Of a DNA stretch of 64,000 bases, positions 52,196 through 61,256 are shown in pieces. Under the pieces are notes generated by a model. That model was not told the origin of the DNA, ran no database searches, and saw only the letters and a program-made list of their open reading frames with translations. Origin of the DNA: Cercis canadensis (Eukaryota; Streptophyta; Magnoliopsida; Fabales; Fabaceae); NCBI GenBank assembly GCA_003255065.1, contig QAOA01001603.1, forward strand, positions 105,910 through 169,909, written 5' to 3'. The number at the start of each line of letters is the position of its first letter. Positions within the stretch are counted from its first letter, which is position 1. The translations under genes were made by a program, and so were the position numbers.

Positions 52196-54210
52196 TCAGC
52201 ATAAGTTTTTCTTCAACTTCTTATACTTCCTTGTTAATTCAGCTAATCCTATCTCAGCAAACATGTCAACAGCATCCTCATTCTTTTCATAAAGCACTGG
52301 CACTATCAGCACTATCACAGACACTGCACCAGCAATAGAGAATGCAGATTAGTAATGATATAACTTGCAGTGCAGATAACCGATTAGGAATGGTAACGAT
52401 AAAACTTGCATCAGCAATATCACAGACAGTTCATGTGTATGTGTATGTATAACTGTATGTAATCCTCTGTGGGATAAATCAATCTCATGACTTATGCTTA
52501 AGAACTTAACCTCAATTTAACAGATACATCCTTTTTGTCTATTTTCTTTTAATTTTATCATTGGCTGGGTAATATTTTTTTCCAATCTATATTTATCAGT
52601 GACAAAGATACATGTCCATAATGAGTGTGTAAGATAGCTGCATTGATTAGGCTATGATAAATTTGTAGGTATTTTATATTTGACAGTAAGTGTAGCAGAA
52701 TCTTACTTATATAGAAGATAGTTGCAATAGTGAAATAACTTCCCATGACAGAGATACTCAACAAGATCACTGTAACCTGCAGAAAAATGTCATGTCAGTT
52801 AAAACTGATGACAATACGAACTGCATAATAAGCAATCCTAGGAGGGTACTGAAGGGTACCAAGAGGAAATTCTTCTCATCTTGTCCGGAAGCGATATACC
52901 GAAAGGTTCTGTATCCTTGATTCAGGTCATGTCTCAGTGAAAGAGCAGCATTAACAAACAGCCTCTCGGGTAAGACAAGTTGTGGTAGTTTAGGGGGAGA
53001 TCTGTCTTAAAATGGAAATAGTATCATCCCTGTGTTGTAAAACACAAATCCAACAAAGGGTGCAAAATGAAGGGGGAGAAAATTGCCTATTTTCAGTCAT
53101 TTTCATCCATTATCATCTCTATCAAAGATAAGAAGCAACACAGTAGTGATGAATCTTGTATTGAACACTTACAAAAGGCATGGTCAGAGATCAAACAATT
53201 TAGTTTCATATCAGATTGTAACTTCACAATATGAACATGACCAAGAGTGCTTAGAAGATCATTAACACTGTATGGTGGAGAGTTAAAAAATATCTTTTTG
53301 AAAAATCAAAAATTGAAATGCAATGTAGCTTGAAACAAAAACCTAAATCATTTACAAATTACAAAATAGAAAGTTACATTAGCTAACATGGAAATATCAA
53401 AAATGAAATTGCCTCATATCAACTTACATGTTAATGAAGGAGAAAAAAGTTGTCCACAGGAACATCATTGCCAATAGTAGTATGAGAGAGTCACAAATAA
53501 AGCTAACCAGGTTGTAACCCATTCCCTCTATGACAAACCATATGATGGTTACACCGGCGAGAATGCTTGCCGATATGTGCTTGTTTCGCCACAACAAAAT
53601 GTCAGCAACTAAGCAAACAGAAACCCAAGTGAGAACTATAACAGAACTTCACATAAGGCAAACAATAGCACATTGATAGCACATTTTCGAAACTAACATA
53701 TTCAGGGTGAATTTGCTACGCTGAAAATAGAAAGGTAAAAAATTTAGAACACAAATTACTTCAAACTTGCTTGTGACAAGAAAAATTAGGCTTGGTTAAA
53801 AATGAGATACATCTTATTTTCATTTTTTACCCTTCCAGGCCAATTACAAGTGAAAATCAAAATGCTTTCATGTTCACTCCTCTCTCTATTTTTCATCTTC
53901 TCTACCAAGCACACTCTTAATGTAAAATGCATATGGGTGAAACTTACAAAGCATGTCATACACATGACATGAAAAAAATGAATAAAATGAAAAAAGATGC
54001 AGAAGTGCGTTGCGTACTTGTTCCAGAACCTAGGACAAGATGAAGAGGCCTTTTCCGGCCGAACAAGCGGCTCTTGGCAGCCGCAGCAAACACATAGTAT
54101 CTGGTAATATCAGAGTCTGAATCAGAGTCATCATCATCATCTTCAATAAGATGTTTTTCAATGAGGAAATCAGAGTCAGCAACATCCACAATTTCGACTG
54201 GTTCTAGCAT
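52196..54210 (-). CDS. Reticulon-like protein (RTNLB family)
   Basis: Five minus-strand exons, 54210-54018, 53608-53428, 53001-52860, 52776-52707 and 52323-52196, join in frame to 237 residues. Reticulons are ER membrane proteins whose paired hydrophobic hairpins curve tubules. The acidic N-terminus (a run of Asp and Ser at about residues 24-34) is followed by RLFGRKRPLHLVLGSGT, a hallmark of plant RTNLBs, then ADILLWRNKHISASILAG, hairpin one (VTIIWFVIEGMGYNLV and LILLLAMMFLWTTFFSFI), the hydrophilic loop (LPERLFVNAALSLRHDLNQG), hairpin two (VILLSISVMGSYFTIATIFY and VSVIVLIVPVLYEK), and a lysine-rich end KYKKLKKNLC. All junctions are GT-AG. It looks complete. Confidence 0.92.
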
Positions 54211-54484
54211 TGTTTATTCTTCTTTCTCTTCTCTTTCTAAATCTTTTGCAAATATTTTATATCTTGTTCTACCTGTACAACAACAAAAAAAAATTTCCAA
54301 TAAAAACACATGCATTACCAATTGTATTGATTTGATCCAATCAAACGAGAAAAATTATAACTTCATATTCATGCATGCATGAATAAATTCATTAACATAA
54401 TGGGGAAGATTTGTGTATATGGACACTATGTAATTACGTAAAACTTTGAAAGATGGAAACTTTTTCTTAGTGCTTACGATTATG

Positions 54485-54799
54485 CAGAATTTATCCTTCA
54501 GAGCGTCTTCCTCTCTACAGGACTCTCCTAAGATTCGTTTTCTGTCTCTGCGAGGGGCTACAATTCTCAGGGAGCCTATGGAGAAAATCGACCCCTCAAT
54601 ATTCGTACGTGGATATTACTTGAAAGGACATTATCAATTGGTGATTGTTACGCCAAAAATAGGGGTAGTGTTACCTCTCGCATTCAGTTGGATAGGTTCC
54701 GGTGATACCCACACAGTGAAGTTGATGTCTTTGCAAAATCTCAAAAAATTGAGTCTCACAATATGTGACAGAATATATAGTTTCTCAGGGATTCTATGA
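54485..54799 (+). other. Unassigned ORF fragment next to a fold-back element
   Basis: An ATG at 54485 opens about 104 codons. The interior is GC-richer than its surroundings and reads like protein (SLRGATILREPMEK, YYLKGHYQLVIVTPKIGVVLPL, MSLQNLKKLSL), with a faint leucine-rich-repeat flavour at the end. The stop lies inside the adjacent MITE-like element. I do not recognise it; it may be a host or transposon fragment. Confidence 0.25.
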
Positions 54800-55290
54800 T
54801 ACTACGTAAGTATGTCATATTACACTGACGTTGCAAGCATACATAATTTTTATATTTTATTATATATAAAATATAATTTATTTAATTTTTTAAATAAGTT
54901 TAAAATAGTTAATTTGTACACATGTTATTCATTTATTGGTTATTCTGTCATACTACATAAATACTAAAAGTATCTAAGAAACCTCCATAGTTTCTTATAA
55001 AATTCAAGAATGACATTATATAAGAAAACATGCCAAATAAAAAATTCAATTTTTGCTAAAAAAAAAAAAAGAGTTTGACATGTTTTCTTATAAGACGTTT
55101 CTTAAATACTTTGTTGTATATCATACTACATAAGAATAGTCAATATGTAAATGATATGTATATAAATTAACTGTTTTCAAGTTTATTTGAGAAAATAAAA
55201 AAATTAATTTTATATCAAATAAAATATAAAAATTACATATGTTTGCTACGTCAGTATAGTATAACATACACATATAGTATTATAGAATCC
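54789..55290. mobile_element. MITE-like fold-back element of about 500 bp
   Basis: The left end GGATTCTATGATACTAC and the reverse complement of the right end, GGATTCTATAATACTAT, match, and similarity continues inward through ACTGACGTTGCAA-CATA / ACTGACGTAGCAAACATA, TAATTTTTATATTTTATT, AGTTAATTT-TACA and AAGAAAACATG. The halves meet near an A-run at about 55055. The element is non-coding. No clear target-site duplication was found. Confidence 0.7.
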
Positions 55291-55965
55291 TCGTTTCTTA
55301 TATAATGTCGTTTCTTTATTTTATAAACTGTTTGTTTTAGTATATATTGGATGACTTATTTTTTTTAAGATCTTTGTAATAACACTAAATTTATTAGGTG
55401 AGTCCCACTGAAACCACCCAACTAGATGGGGGTAGGGCTACCCATTTTTGGTTACAGTAGCTTAGCAAAAGCCTTATCAAAATTCCACAAGTTGTATTTT
55501 CTTAATCTAATACACCTTATCTGATTGATGAAAATTGATTATCCAAATATAATCATATCTATAGTAGCCACAAAGGTGAGACATAAATTACAATATGCTT
55601 GGATACCTTTTGCATAGAACGAAAGACACCCCACGTGGGAAATTTGTTCTGCTCAAGCACAATGTAAACTTGAAAGTTTATTCATGGGATGATTGCTGCG
55701 CATGCACCATTGCCTACCTTTCGCTAGGTTTAATATTATTGTAGAGAGAACACAAGGAGATGAATAGGCTCCTTCAATGTTTATTATGGTCCATGCACGC
55801 ATCTAAACAATAATTCTATCTTATCGATTACAAAAGGCATATAAATTAAATACAAACAAACATGGGCACCAATAATTTATAGTCTAATAGACAGTATATA
55901 AGTCTGCTTTCAAGTCCTATGCATTCTCCCCCAAAATACTGTTCCTTCACCTCTTGGTGGACTCC
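55291..55965. other. Spacer upstream of the P450 3' end
   Basis: AT-rich with no gene recognised; presumably includes the 3' region of the minus-strand P450 remnant. Confidence 0.4.
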
Positions 55966-57938
55966 CTAGAAAGTTGATAGTTTTTTCACCAAGAGATTGA
56001 CTCCATATTCAGGCTCTATAACCAACCTAAGAGCAGGTGAATGGATATACTTAGTGGAGAGGGAGAATGAGAATTTGGATAAAATGACAGTTATGAGCAT
56101 CTTAAGTTCAACCATGGCCAAGTTCTGTCCAAGGCACACTCGTGGCCCGACCCCGAATGGCATATACAAGTGTGGTAGCTTACAAGCACCTTGAATCCCA
56201 TTGGCAAACCTATCTGGGTTGAATTTGTGGGCATCAGGTCCCCATGCATCAGGATCTGTATGACAAGTCACTGATATCGTCCAAAGATTAACACCCTTGG
56301 GGACATCAATGTCCCCAAATTTCATGTCCTTGAAGGCTTCCCTTGATGCCACAGCTACCGTTGAAGTAAATGCAAGTTATGGTTGGTAGTATGCTATAAG
56401 CTCAACTTATCAATGTTAGAAGAAAACTGTATAGACTTTTAAAGAGATATCAGCACAAAACCCTCACAATATACCTGTTTCATCTTACGAAGCATATCAC
56501 AATCTGGGATTTTCCCCCCACAAATTTGAAGTACCTCAGCACGAACGCGATCTTGCCATTCTTGATTTGAGGCCAGCAACATGAAACACCATGTAGCAGA
56601 AACTGCAGTAGTCTCATAACCAGCCAAGTATATATTCTTGCAGTTATCAACAATAAAGCGATCTGTGTCCTCTTGACTCAGTTCACTATTCTCAGCACCC
56701 TCAAGAACCATCTGCAGCAGGTCCTTCTCATCATGACTAGTTTCCTTTCTCTCCTTCACCACCTGCAGTATCAAATTTCTCACTTCCTTTTCTAATGCCC
56801 ATGCCTCTCTATTGGTCTTTGTGGGAATGTACCTTTATTATGTAAACGTGAATAATCAATTTTTGAACCAGAAAATGACGTGTTTAATAAGAGCTCGAAA
56901 AAGGAAAAACTATATTATACCTCAGGCCAGGGATCCCAGTGGAAAAACTTTTCTTAGACACAACCTCTCGGAGAGCTCTGAGTTTCAAGAAAATTTCTTC
57001 TCCCTTGGAATAATTGCTCCAAAAGCATGCTCTTGATATAACATCTCCAGAGAAACTTCTTATATACTCATCAATTTTTACATCTGTAGCTCCACCTTCT
57101 GCCTCTATTCTACTACTACACAAGTTTAGTAGAGAAATAGTACAATCACGAATTAAATTCATCATTCCCCTTAGAGCATACAACACAACAAATTGTAAAT
57201 TAAGAGTCCAATATGATATAAATTTTACATGTTTAGCGTTGTATCCACAAACAAAATACACTATACACGTGGCAGAATCCGAGTTTTGTGTATTTTGTTT
57301 GAAGATATAACATTACTATGATTGGATACCAAGATAGATCAAGCTTTAAACTCTATATACCTTGACCTTATCCATGTATAGTTCTGGAGCAAGGATCTTT
57401 CTTTGATGTGCCCATACATTCCCATTTGAAGTTAAAATGCCTTGACCCAGCAAAGTGCCACGCTCTCTCTGCTGGTATGAAACTTTAATCCGATTCAGAA
57501 GGTCCATAGGGGTGCATTTAGTTTTAATTCTACCCCGGCATAATATGAATGTTAGTGATTTGCTGATGATGATGATGGTGATGAAACTGAGCTATATGAT
57601 ACAGCTGATTTATGTGGTTAATGAAATATACCATATTGCTTCCTCCATTTCTCAAAGAAGGGAAAGAGAAGAGAAGCACAGTCATGAAGAAGAGGGGGTT
57701 CACTAGAAGGAGCCTTTGGAGCAGTGTTGACGCGAGCTTTCTTTATCTCCTTGATATTTCTAAGCAGAAAAGTTGATGGAGGGCCTCTGATACCTTGCTT
57801 CTTTAGCCTAGAACGCAGCCTCTCTGGCTTCCCTACGAAAGCATTGTATAAATTCAACAATAATACGAAAAAACCAAGAATTAAAATGGACATGAAAAAC
57901 TGGGAATTAAGCTGGAGCTGCATGGCCACAGTACTCAT
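55966..57938 (-). pseudogene. CYP714-type cytochrome P450, probably a pseudogene
   Basis: Minus-strand pieces resemble CYP714 proteins, ER-bound enzymes that oxidise gibberellins and related diterpenoids. Exon 1, 57938-57632, has the membrane anchor and hinge (KKQGIRGPPSTFLL). Exon 2 remnant, about 57512-57361, gives GTLLGQGILTSNGNVWAHQR. Exon 3, 57169-56931, has DEYIRSFSGDVISRACF. Exon 4, 56832-56475, has the I-helix AGYETTA. The last exon, from about 56375 to 55966, has FNPDRF and the heme motif FGVGPRVCLG. Three problems are seen: about 30-40 codons are missing at the start of exon 2; exon 3 has an extra G at its acceptor that shifts frame; and the K-helix ExxR stretch before ASREAF is reduced to out-of-frame remnants. 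The protein could not fold around heme normally. Confidence 0.75.
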
Positions 57939-59968
57939 TCTCAGTAAATAGTTTTCCTTTGTTTCTCTTCCTCACAATTTGTGACTCAAATTATGTGCAA
58001 GTCCTTCCCCTCTCACAGCCTTATTTATAATGCATTATCTATATCGATTGGCCCTTAACATAAGGTTCTGGTTTTGTTCCTACGGGTTTTTGGGAGTTGA
58101 AGGGGAAAGGAAAGGAAATGATACAAGAGAAAAAGGAGGGAAGGGAAATGAATGAGTTTTCTTTTTTGTTTGTTTAGAAGATGATTAAAATGAGAGAGAA
58201 AAGGAAAAGATAAAGGAATGAAAATTTTATAAATTTATCTTTTATATATAAAGAATATATTTAATATAAGATTTAATTTTTATGTAAAAAATATAATATA
58301 ATTCTCTCTCTCAATAAATTATTATTTTAAAATAATGTGTGATTCATTTTTTTTATTTTTGTAAATATTATTAGTTAAATGGTTCAAATATAAAAATTAA
58401 ATGAATTAAAAATAAATAAAACTATGTAATACAATGTAACAGACTATTAATAGTATTATTTCTTTTAGTTTTATTTATTATAGAAATTTCCTATTGATTA
58501 GCTCAATGAGGGAAAATAAATTTATAATAAAAAAAGAATAAACTGAATTTTTTAATCCCAAGAAGATACGAAAAAGTTGTAAAGGCATTCGAATCAGTTA
58601 GAGAGAGAGAGAGAGAAAGGGGTTAAAAATGATTAGTTTTTTTTATCGTAGACCCTATATTAATAATGAGTAGTGTGAAGATAAAATAAAAAATACTAAA
58701 AAAAATTTGAAAAAATAAATAGGGTATAATAATAAACTATTATTTTTTATTTTCTAAATCCTCTAAATTGAGAGAATATAAAATTAAAGACAAAAAAATG
58801 TGAGAGTTTAAGATTATTCTTTAATTTTTTTTAAAAAAATTTTAAATTCTCAAACAAAGAGATAGATACATTTATTCTTTTTTTTTTTTTCCTCCAATTT
58901 TAACTAGCAAACAGAGCCTATTTGTGTCAAGAGTGTGAAGATATATGGTCATTAATTGCATCGCCTTTCTTTATACACATAAATTGGCGTAAAAGAGGAT
59001 CATCGTCACAAGTTGGCCTCCTACCTAGGATCGAAGCTACCACAATATATATATATATATATATATAGATTGAAATTAAGAGAGCTTAAAAAGTCTCAAT
59101 TATTATTTCTTCATGCTCAGTAGAATGAGTGGAATATAGAGAGATTGAAAACACTTTTTGAATTCTTTAGCTTGATATATATATATAGGCAGAGAAAATT
59201 CGAAATATGTTTACTCGTAATTAAGACATCATTTTCACATAGGATATTGATCCATTGCATGGGCTTTCTTTATGCACGTTAAATTAATTGGTGTATTAGA
59301 GCTACCACAGAAACGTCGTGATGTGCAGCTCATAGTTGTTTTTCATTTTTTTGTTTAGATGAACAAGTTAAGGTTTAGTTGAAAGGGAAGATAATTAAAG
59401 AAAGATTACAAGATAGAATAATTGAAAAGGGAGTAGAAATGAGGCGAGAGCTTAAAATGTCTAAATTGTTATTTCTTGATGCTCAGTAGAATGAGCGAAA
59501 AATAGATTCAAAAACTTTTTCAGTACTTTTGCTAGGGAGTGATTAGCGGCAACAATTCATATTAAGCACTTAAATTTTGTTTGTGCTAAAGAATAAAGTT
59601 TACTTAATCTTATAACAACAATAATGCCGCTACAAAGATTTTTGTTTTCTGTTTTCTTTCAACATCTTTACGGCTATGTTATTGTTTCATGTCCTTTTTA
59701 GTTTTTAAAAATATGCATATGAAAAACTCTATTTTGTTTTAAAAACAAAAAACAAAAAAAACAAAAAAGAAGAACCATGACATGAGTCTTCATTGTTAAA
59801 AATAGAAGACGCAAAAATTTCAAAGCTTTACATTGTGATTATTTTTGAGATAATTAAATACTGAATTCTATATGTTGTGCAATACTACAAAATAGTGTTG
59901 CACTAGTACAACATAGTCAAATAGGACTCTACCTTCAAATAATTTGTGGTCAAGTAATTTTAAGATCG
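57939..59968. other. AT-rich spacer with microsatellites and a degenerate direct repeat
   Basis: Contains a (GA)n run near 58600-58617, an (AT)n run at about 59046-59068, and two related stretches near 58955-59200 and 59250-59520. In both of the latter, TTTCTTTAT precedes AAATT-GGTGTA/GCGTA, and later ATTTCTT-ATGCTCAGTAGAATGAG follows. No gene is recognised. Confidence 0.5.
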
Positions 59969-61058
59969 TTCTCAAAATTTATAAATTTCGTATCACACAC
60001 GGAAGAGAGAAATGAATGTGACATGTGACATTTTTCATCTATTTTTAAATGGTCATTTAAGGATCAAGGGTTTTTCATACATTTTGATAGTTAATAAAGA
60101 TTTTTTGCATCTTTTTATAATTTGGGAGGTAAACTATTATGACCCTAAATTAAAGGCGATAAATTAAATTTTTTCCTAAAAAATAAAAAGTCAAACAGCA
60201 CTCCATGTTTTTTTTCTGGTTTTATTTTCTATAAAATGACCTTTTTCTCTCTTGTTGAATTTCGGCCGACAAGCGAAGGAAGGCCCAAGACGTAAAGCCG
60301 AGGGAAGGCCCACTCAAAAAATAAAAAGCAAAAAAGCTGCACAAAGAAAACCTACATATCAGCCCAAAAAGGGCCCATATTGGTGTCGAAATAATAAGCC
60401 CAAAAGCTTGTTCACCCCAAGCCCAAAAAAAATAATAACAATATAATATCCAGAATAATATAACGAGGAAAACGACAAAAAGACAGGGTTCAGTAGTTTT
60501 TGATCTTTGGTTGANTTCTCAGAATCTATAAATTTCATATCACACACGGAAGAGAAAAATGAATGTGACACGTGATATTTTTCATCCATTTTTAAATGGT
60601 CATTTAAGGATCAAGGGTTTTTCATACATTTTGATAGTTAATGAAGATTTTTTGCATCTTTTTATAATTTGGGAGGTAAACTATTATGACCCTAAATTAA
60701 AGGCGATAAATTAAATTTTTTCCTAAAAAATAAAAAGTCAAACAGCACTCCATGTATTTTTTCTGGTTTTATTTTCTATAAAATGACCTTTTTCTCTCTT
60801 GTTGAATTTCGGCCGACAAGCGAAGGAAGGCCCAAGACGTAAAGCCGAGGGAAGGCCCACTCAAAAAATAAAAAGCAAAAAGCTGCACAAAGAAAACCTA
60901 CATTCAGCCCAAAAAGGGCCCATATTGGTGTCGAAATAATAAGCCCAAAAGCTTGTTCACCCCAAGCCCAAAAAAATAATAACAATATAATATCCAGAAT
61001 AATATAACGAGGAAAACGACAAAAAGACAGGGTTCAGTAGTTTTTGATCTTTGGTTGA
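59969..61058. repeat. Direct duplication of about 545 bp split by one N (probable allelic overlap)
   Basis: Bases 59969-60514 recur as 60516-61058 with N at 60515. The copies carry several substitutions and indels (for example GACATGTGACATT versus GACACGTGATATT, and different A-run lengths), more than in the other three N-split duplications. That divergence fits two haplotypes of one locus placed side by side. The duplicated block is the distal promoter region of the MAU2 gene. Confidence 0.75.
60825..60975. promoter_or_regulatory. Cluster of GGCCCA/AGCCCA (site II) motifs upstream of MAU2
   Basis: AAGGCCCAAG, AAGGCCCAC, CAGCCCAAAAAGGGCCCAT, AAGCCCAAAA and CAAGCCCAAA occur within 150 bases, 280-430 bases upstream of the MAU2 start codon. 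In reverse these read TGGGCC/T. The same cluster is present in the upstream copy of the duplication (about 60280-60435). Confidence 0.45.
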
Positions 61059-61256
61059 CTCTACAAGGAAGGGTAATAAAGGAAAAGGAAAAAGAAAAAG
61101 AAAAAAAAAAAAACAAAGGAAATTCTTCTTCTTTTCTGTGAAGGACGGACCCTGATTCTGCGTTGGTGAACTGAATTCCGTGCCCCTCTATGTTGAAAAC
61201 GGTTTCTGTCTGTGCTCAAACAAAAAGGGTGTGAGTAGAAGAAGAAGAAGAAGAAG

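Noticed and set aside
59046-59068. (AT)n run considered as a structured regulatory element
   Set aside because: It is an ordinary microsatellite; similar runs occur near 23590.
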